This document shows positions 35,468-44,432 of a DNA stretch of 64,000 nt, in pieces. This stretch comes from Nocardia tengchongensis (GTDB lineage Bacteria > Actinomycetota > Actinomycetes > Mycobacteriales > Mycobacteriaceae). The first letter of the stretch is position 1, and the number at the start of each line of letters is the position of its first letter. The notes under the pieces are model-generated. The model was not told where the DNA came from. It saw only the letters and a list, made by a program, of their open reading frames with translations, and searched no databases. The stretch is taken from the NCBI RefSeq assembly GCF_018362975.1, contig NZ_CP074371.1, positions 4,712,001 to 4,776,000 on the forward strand, in the 5' to 3' direction. The position numbers and the translations under genes are program-made.

Positions 35468-35598
35468 GCCGGGCCTCCTTCACTGAATTGCGTTGAGCAG
35501 CAGTCAACTGTCAAAACTACCGTTGTCACCACTATTGTGCGACGATCTATGTCCGGCAATAAAAGAACCGATCGGTATCCGCGCGGTTGGTGACGGGT

Positions 35599-37227
35599 AT
35601 GCGCGTCCGCAAATCGATGAGAATTCTCGCGGCCGCCGTGACGCTCGTCGTCCCGGCGTGCGTCAGCACGACCGCACCACCGGGCTCGACGCGGACAGTG
35701 CCGGATTACCCCGCGCCGCTTGTCGAAGGTCCTTGCCCCGCAACACCGCAACCGGTGGCGGTGCTGTCTCGGGCGCGGTGTGGGGAGTTGGTGGTGCCGG
35801 TGGATCGGGACCGGACCGATGGCGCGACCCTGCGGTTGGCCGTGGCGGTCATACCCTCGGAGACGCAGCCGTCCACCGCGGATCCGATCGTGTTCCTGGA
35901 AGGCGGCCCGGGTCTGGACGGCATCGCGGTGCCCGCCGTCGCCCCCGATGTCGGGCTCGGGCGTAACCGCGACCTGATCCTGATCGGGCAGCGGGGCACC
36001 CAGACGACGAGCACGCCGCTGTTGTGCCCGGAGCTCGACGAGTTCTACGCCCGTCGGCTCGGGCTGGTGTACGACGCTCCCGCCACCGGGGAACTCGACG
36101 TCCGAGCGGCGACCGCATGCCATGAGCGGCTGGCCCCGACCACCGACCTGGCCGCCTACAACTCCACCGAAAGTGCTTACGACCTGATCGATTTGCGCAA
36201 GGCCCTGCATCTCGACACGTGGAGCATGTTCGCGCACTCCTACGGCACCGACCTCGCGCTGCTCTACCTGAACATGGACGGCGCGGCCGTCACCTCGGTC
36301 GCGCTCGACGGGGTGACACCGCCCTCGGTCGCCGCACTGGGCTGGACGTGGCCGAGCGCGCGTGGCGCGTTCGACGGCGTGATGCGGGCGTGCCAGGCGC
36401 AACCCGCCTGCGCGCAACGCTATCCCGGCCTCGGTGCGACCTTCGTCCGGCTGGTCGGTGAGCTGGAGCGCCATCCCGTCACCACCACCGTCGATCTGCC
36501 CGGGCATCCCGGCACGCAGGTCGTCCTCGACGGCGGCACGCTGCTGGAGTGGCTCGTCGGCGCGGCCGGTCGCCTGACCGCGGGCATACCCGCCGCGATC
36601 GACGACCTCGACCACGGGAATCCCCAGGCCGTCGCCACCCAATACGCGGCCGGGTGGGTGAACACCGGACTGAGCAACGCGACCGTCGCCACCGGCCTCA
36701 CCCTGAGCATCTGGTGCAGTGAATGGGTTCCGTACGAGACGGTCGACGATCAGATGCGCCAGGCGCGCAAGGCATTCCCCGAGTTCCCCGAATCGGTCTT
36801 GGCGCAAGCGCCCCAACTGGCGTTCCTGCGCGAGGAATGCGCGGTGTGGAAGGTACCGAAAGCCCCTGACTCGGTGCGGGCGGTCACCCGCAGCGCCGTG
36901 CCCGCGCTCGTGATCACGGGCAGCCTGGATGCGCGGACCGGACCGATGTGGGGCGAGTACGTCGCGAAGGACCTGTCCCGCTCCACCGTCGTGGTGCTCC
37001 CGGGGTGGGGGCACGGCGCGTTCCTGAATCCCTGTGGCGCGCAGGTGATCGCCTCGTTCTTTAGCAATCCGGCGCACCCCGACACGAGTTGCGTGGCCGC
37101 GATGACGGTGCCGGAGTTCACCATTGCCCCGCCCGGTGAGGAGCCGGGCGAATTCGGTGCAGCAGATCCGGGATCATCGGGCGGGTGGTGTGGGCGAAGT
37201 GCCAGCGCGGATCCGACAGGTGGGTGA
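35599..37227 (+). CDS. Secreted alpha/beta-hydrolase peptidase (tripeptidyl aminopeptidase type), lipoprotein
   Basis: Starts are ambiguous: ATG 35599 is preferred, with GTG 35590, TTG 35587 and ATG 35617 in frame; none has a strong ribosome-binding site. Signal RILAAAVTLVVPAC ends in a lipobox-like PAC. Features of the TAP/prolyl aminopeptidase family: VFLEGGPGLDG (oxyanion), LILIGQRGTQ, nucleophile elbow MFAHSYGTDLALLY, acid in VITGSLDARTGP, and His in GWGHGAFLNPCG. Ten or so Cys suggest disulfides outside the cell. The frame's last about 35 codons overlap the degenerate NUDIX gene on the other strand and lack family character, so the original stop may have been lost. Confidence 0.82.
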   Translation: MRVRKSMRILAAAVTLVVPACVSTTAPPGSTRTVPDYPAPLVEGPCPATPQPVAVLSRARCGELVVPVDRDRTDGATLRLAVAVIPSETQPSTADPIVFLEGGPGLDGIAVPAVAPDVGLGRNRDLILIGQRGTQTTSTPLLCPELDEFYARRLGLVYDAPATGELDVRAATACHERLAPTTDLAAYNSTESAYDLIDLRKALHLDTWSMFAHSYGTDLALLYLNMDGAAVTSVALDGVTPPSVAALGWTWPSARGAFDGVMRACQAQPACAQRYPGLGATFVRLVGELERHPVTTTVDLPGHPGTQVVLDGGTLLEWLVGAAGRLTAGIPAAIDDLDHGNPQAVATQYAAGWVNTGLSNATVATGLTLSIWCSEWVPYETVDDQMRQARKAFPEFPESVLAQAPQLAFLREECAVWKVPKAPDSVRAVTRSAVPALVITGSLDARTGPMWGEYVAKDLSRSTVVVLPGWGHGAFLNPCGAQVIASFFSNPAHPDTSCVAAMTVPEFTIAPPGEEPGEFGAADPGSSGGWCGRSASADPTGG

Positions 37228-37670
37228 GCAGTTCGGCGTCGGTCCACCACCAGCCGTCGGCGACCTCCTCGCGTTGATGCCGGATCGGCCCGTCGTAGCG
37301 CAGCTCGTAGGCGAACAGGTGGCAGCGGATCTGCCGGCGGCCACCCGGCCCTGCCACGAGGTGCAGGCCACGGGCAGCGGCCGATCGTCGTGCGGGCCCA
37401 GTTCGATGCCGAGTTCCTCGCCGAGCTCGCGGATCGCGGTGTCGGCGGGTCCTCGCCGGGTTCGACCGCGCCGATCGCCAGGCAGTCGTACATGCCCGCG
37501 AAGACCGCCTTGGTGTGGGTGCGGCGGTGCACGTACACCCGGGAGCCGTCGCCGGAGCGCAGCAACACGCCCGCACCGGCGTACCAGAGGCCCTCGGCGT
37601 AGACCCGGTCGCGTTCGGCCGCGCCGATGCTCAGCAGGGCGGCGTCGTACACCGCGATGATCTCCGACAT
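37118..37670 (-). pseudogene. Degenerate NUDIX hydrolase paralogue
   Basis: From ATG 37670 (CAGGAG upstream) it aligns along its whole length with the intact NUDIX protein at 33821-34339: VYVHRRTHTKAVFAGMYDC, then EPGEDP. It loses frame near 37446 (one base missing; correct reading GEDPADTAIRELGEELGIE). It loses frame again near 37345, after which RCHLFAYELRYDGPI and DGWWWTDAELLTHL follow. At the end the copy reads DLLHR where the intact gene stops after DLLH: TGA has become CGA, extending the frame to 37118 into the convergent peptidase gene. Two frameshifts plus a lost stop make this the best candidate for a true decaying duplicate in the window. Confidence 0.8.
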
Positions 37671-37870
37671 GAACGGCGACTCCTGTCCCGTCATCAGGTG
37701 TGAAGCGTGGTGCCGGAATCCCACGTAACCACGGGTGCCGGGGCGCCCGAAGCTGCGACACGCGACCGTTTCTGAAGATGGTGGTCGTGCGGTGCTGCGT
37801 CCGAAGTTTGCTGGATCGAAGCTGTAGATTTCGACTGTTCACCCCCCGACCCGCCGGCGAGGAGTACGCG

Positions 37871-39424
37871 TTGACCGATGTGGTGAATCGACCGGCCCGG
37901 CCCGGCGGCGCCGGACGGCATGCCAAAGTCGAAGAGCGGCCGCCGTTCGCCTGGCTCACCGTGGCCGCGGTCGCGGTGCCCGCCGCCGTGGTGCTGCTGC
38001 TGTCCGCGCGCCGCTACGGGTATTTCGGCGACGAGCTGTACTTCCTGGCGGCCGGCCGCCGCCCGGCCTTCGGCTACGCCGACCAGGGGCCGGTGCTGCC
38101 GCTGCTGGCCCGGCTGATGGACACCATCGCGCCGGAGTCCTACTTCGTGCTGCGACTGCCCGCGGTCGCGCTGACGGTGACCGCGATCGTGCTGTGCGCC
38201 CTGCTGGCCCGCGAATTCGACGGCGGCCGCTGGGCGCAACTGCTGGCCGCCCTCGGCTACGCGAGCTCACCGTTCCTGCTGCTGCAGGGCACCATGCTCA
38301 CCACCAACGCCGTCGACACCGCGCTGTGGGTGATCATCACCTGGCTGGTGGTGCGCTGGGTGCGCACCCGCAACGACGGGCTGCTGCTGGCCGCCGCGCT
38401 CTTCACCGCCGTCGACATGCAGGTGAAATGGCTGATCCCGTTCTTCTGGATCGCCGTCGCGATCAGCAGCATGCTGTGCGGGCCGCGGGAATTGGTGCGA
38501 CGGCCGCTGCTGTGGGCCGGCGGCGTCATCGTCGTGGTCGCGACCGTGCCCGAATTGCTCTGGCAGGCCCGGCATTCCTGGCCGCAGTTGAAGATGGGCG
38601 GGGTGATCGGGGCCGAGCAGGGGATCCTGGGCGGGCGGCTGCTGTTCCTGCCGATGTCGATCAGCCTGGCCGGATATCTCGGCGCGCTGCTGCTGTTGTG
38701 GGGGCTGTGGGTGCTGCTGCGCTGGGATGTGCTGCGGCCCTACCGATTCCTGGGCGTCACGCTGCTGCTGTTGTTCGCCGCCTTCCTGATCACGGGCGGG
38801 CGGATCTACTACGCGGCGGGCATGTACGCGGTCATGATCGCCGCGGGCGCGGTCGGCGTGGTCGGCACCGCCGAGCGCATCGCACCGCTGTGGCGGCGGC
38901 TGCTGACCGCCGGGGTGGCCGTGCTCGCGCTGGGCGCAACGGCTTTCACCCTCTACTCGACACCGTGGCGGCCCGCCGAAGAGGTGCACCCGCCCAAGGA
39001 CGATGCCGAGGCCGCCATCAATATCGGCGTCTACGGGTCCTTCGGCTGGCACGAACTCACCGACGAGGTCACCCGCGCCTACGACGGGCTCACCCCGGCC
39101 GAACGCGCGCACGCGGTCATCATCACCGACACCTATTGGCAGGCCAGCGCTCTCGACGAGTTCGGCCGCACGCACCTGCCGCCGCTGTTCAGTCCCAGCC
39201 GCGGCTTCGGCTACTTCGGCACCCCGCCCGACGACGCCTCGGCGGTGCTGGCCGTCGGCGGCTACGAGGCGGTGTTGCGCAGCCAGTTCGAGCACGTCGA
39301 CCCGGTCGGCAAGGTCGATACCCGCCTCGGGTTCAAGGGCAACACCCAGGATGTCACCCTCTGGAAGTGCTCGGGCCGGAAGAAGCCGTGGTCACAGGTG
39401 TGGCCGCAGTGGATGCATCTGTAG
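37871..39424 (+). CDS. GT39/ArnT-like membrane glycosyltransferase
   Basis: 517 aa from TTG 37871, with GAGGAG six bases upstream; frames are open further upstream but without coding pattern. Polytopic: about ten hydrophobic helices, the first being WLTVAAVAVPAAVVLLLSAR. The first external loop has RYGYFGDELYFLAAGRRPAFGYADQGP, the GT-C signature with acidic residues after the first helix (D-E), used for polyprenyl-phosphate-sugar donors. The roughly 130-residue soluble C-terminus (GVYGSFGWHELTDEVTRAY onwards) is extracellular. It probably adds a sugar to an envelope lipid or protein; the acceptor is unknown. Its 3' end overlaps the convergent ABC1 kinase gene by 71 bases. Confidence 0.85.
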   Translation: MTDVVNRPARPGGAGRHAKVEERPPFAWLTVAAVAVPAAVVLLLSARRYGYFGDELYFLAAGRRPAFGYADQGPVLPLLARLMDTIAPESYFVLRLPAVALTVTAIVLCALLAREFDGGRWAQLLAALGYASSPFLLLQGTMLTTNAVDTALWVIITWLVVRWVRTRNDGLLLAAALFTAVDMQVKWLIPFFWIAVAISSMLCGPRELVRRPLLWAGGVIVVVATVPELLWQARHSWPQLKMGGVIGAEQGILGGRLLFLPMSISLAGYLGALLLLWGLWVLLRWDVLRPYRFLGVTLLLLFAAFLITGGRIYYAAGMYAVMIAAGAVGVVGTAERIAPLWRRLLTAGVAVLALGATAFTLYSTPWRPAEEVHPPKDDAEAAINIGVYGSFGWHELTDEVTRAYDGLTPAERAHAVIITDTYWQASALDEFGRTHLPPLFSPSRGFGYFGTPPDDASAVLAVGGYEAVLRSQFEHVDPVGKVDTRLGFKGNTQDVTLWKCSGRKKPWSQVWPQWMHL

Positions 39425-40844
39425 CCGGACGCAACGCGACCACGGTCGCCGCACTCGCCTCACGGTCGCGGCAGCGGTGCACCGCCGCCGCCAGATCCGG
39501 TAGCGGCGCGGTCAATTCGGCGCTGAGCGGCCCGTGCACGCCGAGCTGGCACAGCACACCGGTGGCGGCCAGGATGGTGCGGCCGATCGGCGCGTACTCC
39601 GGCCGCGTGGTGAGGTGGCGGGCCACATTGGACAGGCTCGGGTCGGTGGCGCGGCGCACCTGCGACCGCAGCCACGCCGGGGTCAGGTGGGCGTCGGGGC
39701 GCCGATACAGGTCGCGGATCGGGGCGACCATGGTGACCAGGGCGGCGATGTCGAATTCCCGTTCGGGGCGCACGAATTCGTGTCGGCGCAGCGCCGCCTC
39801 CAGGTCGGCGTCGGCGCCGTTGAGGGCGGCCTCGCCGATATCGGCGACCAGATCGGGGAAGTGGGCCGGGAACGGTGAGCAGGCCCCGAAATCCAGGACG
39901 CCGAGCCGGCCGTCGGGCAGCACCCGGAAATTGCCGGGGTGCGGATCGGTATAGAGCAGACCGGTTTTCGCGAAACTCGACATCACGAAGCGGGCCACCA
40001 GCAGCCCGACCCGGGTGCGCTCGGCCGGATCCCCCGAGGCGATGACCCGTTGCAGGGGAGTGCCGTCCAGCCATTCGGTGACCAGCACGTCGCCCTGCTG
40101 ATCGACGACGGCCGGGATGTGGAAGTCCGGGTCGCCGGCGAAGGCGCTGGCGAAGATGCGCTGGGTCGCGGCCTCGTCGGCGTAATCGAGTTCGGCGCCG
40201 ATGCACTCGGCGAAGGCGTCGGTCACCGCGCGCGTGTCGAGGTCGGGGGCGAAGACCTTGGCCAGCGGGGCCAGCCGGTGCAGGTGCTCGAGATCCGAGG
40301 CGACGGCCGCGCGCGCCCCCGGATACATGAGCTTCACCGCCACCCGCCGACCGTCCGGCCACACCGCGCGATGCACCTGCCCCACCGAGGCGGCCGCCGC
40401 GGCGCGAGTGTCGAACTCGGCGAACCGATCCCGCCACCCGGGGCCCAGCGACGCCGCCATCGCGGCGTCGACCGCCGCGGGCAGCATCGCCGGAATCGAA
40501 TCCTGCAGCCGGGTCAGCGCCTCCCGATACGGTTCCCCCAGCTCCGGCGGCAGTGCCAGCTCGTAGAGTGCCAGCAGCTGACCGAGCTTGGCCGCCACGC
40601 CCTTCAGCTCGCCCAGCACCTCGAACATGTGCTGGGCGGTGCGCGCCTGGATATCGAGTTCGACCTCCCGCGCGGGCGTCCCGAGCGCCCGCCGCCCCAG
40701 CCCGCCCACCCGGCGCGCGGCATAGGCGACCGGCAGCGCGGTGATCTTGGCATTGCGGGCCGCGGCGCGGGTCGGCAATCCGTCGGCCGCCTCGGCCGTG
40801 CGGCGGCGCGCGCGCCGGAAACCGCCCTGGCGCGGTTCGAGCAT
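39354..40844 (-). CDS. ABC1/AarF (UbiB-like) atypical kinase
   Basis: 496 aa from ATG 40844, with GGAGG six bases upstream. ADCK/UbiB hallmarks: K-x-G-Q motif in ELKGVAAKLGQLLALYE, an Ala-rich loop with AAAAASVGQVHRAVW in place of the glycine loop, VAVKLMYPG with the ATP-binding Lys, ELDYADEAATQ, LYTDPHPGNFRV (catalytic Asp) and LGVLDFGAC. Such proteins support isoprenoid-quinone or lipid metabolism as ATPases. Short positively charged N-terminus. No quinone gene is adjacent. Confidence 0.9.
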   Translation of the reverse strand: MLEPRQGGFRRARRRTAEAADGLPTRAAARNAKITALPVAYAARRVGGLGRRALGTPAREVELDIQARTAQHMFEVLGELKGVAAKLGQLLALYELALPPELGEPYREALTRLQDSIPAMLPAAVDAAMAASLGPGWRDRFAEFDTRAAAAASVGQVHRAVWPDGRRVAVKLMYPGARAAVASDLEHLHRLAPLAKVFAPDLDTRAVTDAFAECIGAELDYADEAATQRIFASAFAGDPDFHIPAVVDQQGDVLVTEWLDGTPLQRVIASGDPAERTRVGLLVARFVMSSFAKTGLLYTDPHPGNFRVLPDGRLGVLDFGACSPFPAHFPDLVADIGEAALNGADADLEAALRRHEFVRPEREFDIAALVTMVAPIRDLYRRPDAHLTPAWLRSQVRRATDPSLSNVARHLTTRPEYAPIGRTILAATGVLCQLGVHGPLSAELTAPLPDLAAAVHRCRDREASAATVVALRPATDASTAATPVTTASSGPSTSRG

Positions 40845-40931
40845 CGAGAACCTCCGAAACGTCGAGAGCCTCACTGTGTCACGCCGTCGATCTTCGCGGC
40901 TGGGCCGTGTCGACCGCAAGGCGCGCCGGGA

Positions 40932-42992
40932 CTAGTGCGCGAAAGCGGCCGCCGGACCCAACGGCACCACCAGCGCCGACGGATACGCGGCAGTGCGCTG
41001 GATCTGCTGCGAGGTGCCCAGCAGGCGGCCCAGATCCGCCGGATTCGGGATGGTCGACGGGAAGGTGCCGGTGGTGATGCGCAGGCGCAGCGCGTGACCG
41101 GGTTCGAGGCGGTGGAAGGCGGGCCGGATCTTGATCTCCATCCGCACCACGTCGCCCGGAGTGAGCAGCTGTTCGTTCTCCTTCAGCACGGTGTGCGCGG
41201 GGGCGTAGACGGTGCCGTCGGCGGCGAGCCAGGTCTTGCCGTCGTCGAGGGTGCGCTGACTGGCCAGCTGCGAACCGCCGGTGATGTTCACCGCCGTCCC
41301 GTCCGGCGCGACATCGTCGAGCCACACCTGGAAGGCGGCGTCGGTGCCTGTGGAGGAGGCGTACAGGGTGACCGCCGACGGACCGGCCAGCATGGTCGGC
41401 TCGGTGACCGGGTCCATGGTGTAGCGCAGGCCCGCGGTCGGATTCTGCACCCACTCGGTGCACGGGTTGGAGACGGTGAACACGCGGAACACGAAGTCGA
41501 ACAGGCCCGCGGCCCACTGACCCAGCGACTCGCGATTGCAGATGTTGTCGATCCCGGTGTAGTTCAGCCGATCCGCGGCGTCGGCGGCGGTGGGCTTGTC
41601 GGCCACCAGCCGGTCACCGTCGAAGTAGCGCTGCTGGATCGCGGTCGGCTCGAACGGGTAGCGCGCGGTGTCGGCGGCGTTGTTGCCGGCGTCGATGACG
41701 TGCAGCGGGGTGCGGGTCTCGTCGACGCCGTTGTGAATGTCCTTGAGCCACCGGTCGAACCAGGCCAGGGTGATCTGAGCGGTGTCCATCCGCGAGCCCG
41801 GACCCAGGCCCAGGCCGACGTGATACCAAGGGCCCATGAGCAATTGGTAGCGCCCGTCGGCCGGCTGGTCGGCGGCCATCGGCGCGAACTGGTCGCGGCC
41901 GGCGGCCAGGTTCTGCAGCTGCGCGTAATTGCGCACCGCGCCTTCCTGATACAGGTCCCACCAGCCGTCGACCTGGTACATGGCGATGCCGTTGTCCACC
42001 AGGTTGTGCAGGTCGGTCTCGAAACGCCGCTCGCGCCACCAGGAGTTGTCGTAGGCGGTGGCGCCGCCGGTGTAGGCGTCGAAGAGCAGCTTCACGGTGC
42101 TGGTGTCGGGGCCGACCAGAGCCGCCAGGTGATCGCCGAGCGAGCGCAGGAAGGTCTGCGGCGACAGCGGCGCGGTCAGGAACGGGCCGATCAGGCTCAG
42201 ATACGGGACCATCAGCGAGATGACCGTCAGCAGCAGCGGACTCATCATGCCGTCGTGGTTGAGCACCTCGTCGAAGATGTTGTTGGGCACCGCGAACGGC
42301 ACGATCGCCTTCAACGGCGAATCCGGGCCCACGGTCTCGGCGGTGCGCATGGCCGACAGGCCCGGGAACGAATAGCCGTACATGCCGACCTTGCCGTTGG
42401 AGCCGGGCAGCCTGGCCGCCCAGTCCACCAGCTCGGCGCCGTCCTTGCCGTCCTGCTGGGAGGCCGGGCTCCACGCGCCGGTCGAGCCGCCGGTGCCGCG
42501 CACGTCCGCGGTCACCTCGATGTAGCCGTGCCGGACCAGCATGTCCTGCATGGAGGTGGCCTGATTGATGATGCGGCGGGCGTCCTTCAGCTGTTCGGGC
42601 AGCTGGATGTGGAGTTCGTCGATCACCGAGGTGATGGCGGCGGTCAAGGCGCTGGCCACCGCGCCGTAGGTGGTGAAGTTGACGACCACCGGGAACTCGC
42701 CCGCCGCCCGCTGCCCGGTCGCCGGATCGGTCGGATACCGCACCTCGGCTTGCAACTGGGTGCCGTCGGACAGTGAAACCACCTGCCCGAGTTGATAACC
42801 CACCCCGTACGGCGCGGGGGTCGGCTGATAGTCGGCGGGCAGGCCGAAATCGGCGGGCGCGTCGGGCACGGGCCCGATCACGGGCGCGGCCGCCGACGGC
42901 GTGGTGGCGGCGATGGTCATGGCCAGCACGGAGAAGCCGGCCACGGCCCAGGGGGCCAGACGGCAGCGGCGCGGCCGGAAGGTGCTACTCAA
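40932..42992 (-). CDS. Secreted CocE/NonD-type X-Pro dipeptidyl-peptidase-like hydrolase
   Basis: 686 aa from TTG 42992 (AGAGG upstream). The signal peptide is Arg-rich, then LAPWAVAGFSVLAMTIAAT, with cleavage after SAAA. Catalytic domain: DVRGTGGSTGAW, the nucleophile elbow YGYSFPGLSAMR, acid region around MGPWYHVGLG (His). C-terminal jelly-roll domain typical of CocE/X-Pro peptidases (residues about 480-686), ending VVPLGPAAAFAH. It hydrolyses esters or acyl-peptide bonds outside the cell; substrate unknown. Monocistronic, with the AarF-type gene upstream of nothing in common. Confidence 0.88.
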   Translation of the reverse strand: MSSTFRPRRCRLAPWAVAGFSVLAMTIAATTPSAAAPVIGPVPDAPADFGLPADYQPTPAPYGVGYQLGQVVSLSDGTQLQAEVRYPTDPATGQRAAGEFPVVVNFTTYGAVASALTAAITSVIDELHIQLPEQLKDARRIINQATSMQDMLVRHGYIEVTADVRGTGGSTGAWSPASQQDGKDGAELVDWAARLPGSNGKVGMYGYSFPGLSAMRTAETVGPDSPLKAIVPFAVPNNIFDEVLNHDGMMSPLLLTVISLMVPYLSLIGPFLTAPLSPQTFLRSLGDHLAALVGPDTSTVKLLFDAYTGGATAYDNSWWRERRFETDLHNLVDNGIAMYQVDGWWDLYQEGAVRNYAQLQNLAAGRDQFAPMAADQPADGRYQLLMGPWYHVGLGLGPGSRMDTAQITLAWFDRWLKDIHNGVDETRTPLHVIDAGNNAADTARYPFEPTAIQQRYFDGDRLVADKPTAADAADRLNYTGIDNICNRESLGQWAAGLFDFVFRVFTVSNPCTEWVQNPTAGLRYTMDPVTEPTMLAGPSAVTLYASSTGTDAAFQVWLDDVAPDGTAVNITGGSQLASQRTLDDGKTWLAADGTVYAPAHTVLKENEQLLTPGDVVRMEIKIRPAFHRLEPGHALRLRITTGTFPSTIPNPADLGRLLGTSQQIQRTAAYPSALVVPLGPAAAFAH

Positions 42993-43169
42993 CGAAGTAC
43001 CTCTGCGGATGGTCGGGAGGCCCGGCGGGCGCGGACCGGATGCCGCACCGCACGACCTCGTCGTCGATGTTCAGCACACCGCACAGAGCCTGGGCGCCGG
43101 TATCGGCAATCACCAAGAGTGTGAACGAGAGCATTGTGCAGCCGACCAAACCGCGGCCCGGACGAACCG

Positions 43170-43199
43170 CGGCCCGCCACGCGGGCACGTGGCGGGCCG
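43170..43199 (-). terminator. Terminator hairpin after PucR gene
   Basis: CGGCCCGCCACG (43170-43181) pairs perfectly with CGTGGCGGGCCG (43188-43199), loop of six. It lies 20 bp past the end of the reverse-strand PucR gene. Confidence 0.75.
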
Positions 43200-43219
43200 G
43201 GACGCACTAAGGGGACGAA

Positions 43220-44422
43220 CTACGGTGCGAAGCAGGCGGTTTCGAGGCGGCGGGCGATGCGGGCGGCCGACAGGGTCATGGCATCGGTCGGTCGGTGCGG
43301 ATCCAAGCCGGTCAACTCGTACACGCGGGCCAGGCGGTAGGTGACGGTATTGCGGTGGACGCTCAGCAGTCGCGCGGTGGCCAGCTGGTTGAAGCCGGTG
43401 TCGACGAACACGTCGAGGGTCTCGGTCAGCACCGCCTGGGTGTCGAGGGGTTCGAGCACCGCCGCCAGCCCGGCGCGCGCGGAACCGCCCGCGGCGACGG
43501 TGTATTCGAACAACAGCTCCGGGCGGCGGCAGACCGGATGCGGGCGACCCAGGCAGCGGCCCAGCTCGGCCAGCGTGCGCGCCTCGGCGAACACCTCCGG
43601 GACCTGCGCGCGCGAGGCCGCGGTGGCCACACCCACCCAGAACGGTGCTGGCGACTCGGTTTGTGCAGACTGCCCGAGGGCGAGCCGACCGGGGCCGGGC
43701 AGGCGAGCCGTCAGCGCGGCCAGCGTCGCGGTGCCGTCGTCGCCGGGCTGCAGGGGCAGCAGGGCCGTCCAGCCGCCGCTGTCCAGACGCAGGAACACAC
43801 CCGGGATGGCTTCGATGCGGTGGCGCAGTTCGGCGGTGTCGGCGCCGTGCGCGGTGCCGAGGCGGAAGGCCGCGAGCAGGAACGCGTCCGGCACCGCCAC
43901 CGCCGGCTCGCCCGCCCATTCGACGGGGTCGCGGCCGGTGAGCAGCGCGTCGGCAATGGCGCGGCGGCGTTCGAGCAACTCCCAGCGCGGATCGTGGGCG
44001 CGTTGCACGCAGGCGGTGGCGATGCGGGTGGTGATCAGCGTGATGTAGCGCAGCAGCGTGATCGCGGCGTCGTCGAGCAGTTCGCGTTCGGGACCGTGGG
44101 AGGTTTCGCGCACTCGCGACCAGATCAGCTCCGCGCCCAGGCTGTAGCGGCCGAGCACTTCCTCGAGGGTTTCGCCGTCGCGGATGCGGCTCAACGCGAT
44201 CTGCACCACCTCGGCGGTGTCCTCCGGGGAGGGGGCGTCGCCGGTGCGCAGGAAGTCGAAGAACAGGTCCACATTCAAGGCGGTGCCGCGTTCGAAACCG
44301 CTGGTCACGAGGGATTCCGGGAGTTTGGGGTAGGGCGGGGCGAGAGCCGGGAATTCCGTGCGCGCCACGACGGCACGTTGGTACAGCTCCTCGAGCGTCC
44401 GGTCCCGCAATCGCGCGTGCAT
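43220..44422 (-). CDS. PucR-family transcriptional regulator
   Basis: 400 aa from ATG 44422. The C-terminus holds the PucR helix-turn-helix: DTGFNQLATARLLSVHRNT followed by VTYRLARVYELTGLDP at about 345-385. The middle resembles the degenerate GGDEF-like/CdaR region (ELLFEYTVAAGG upstream of it), and the N-terminal third is helical. It begins only 10 bases after the acyl-CoA synthetase gene on the same strand, so it is very probably in an operon with it and may regulate fatty-acid or amino-acid use (inference). Confidence 0.87.
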   Translation of the reverse strand: MHARLRDRTLEELYQRAVVARTEFPALAPPYPKLPESLVTSGFERGTALNVDLFFDFLRTGDAPSPEDTAEVVQIALSRIRDGETLEEVLGRYSLGAELIWSRVRETSHGPERELLDDAAITLLRYITLITTRIATACVQRAHDPRWELLERRRAIADALLTGRDPVEWAGEPAVAVPDAFLLAAFRLGTAHGADTAELRHRIEAIPGVFLRLDSGGWTALLPLQPGDDGTATLAALTARLPGPGRLALGQSAQTESPAPFWVGVATAASRAQVPEVFAEARTLAELGRCLGRPHPVCRRPELLFEYTVAAGGSARAGLAAVLEPLDTQAVLTETLDVFVDTGFNQLATARLLSVHRNTVTYRLARVYELTGLDPHRPTDAMTLSAARIARRLETACFAP

Positions 44423-44432
44423 AAGTCTCCTA

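Noticed and set aside
39939..42776. 945-codon plus-strand open frame over the ABC1 kinase and CocE-type genes
   Set aside because: Low-complexity Gly/Arg/Val/His translation, no domain; both reverse-strand genes have full family motifs.
42985..43188. Short reverse ORF (about 49-67 aa) just upstream of the CocE-type gene
   Set aside because: Inner ATG peptide has a plausible hydrophobic start but no Shine-Dalgarno; it overlaps the CocE start and the PucR terminator hairpin.
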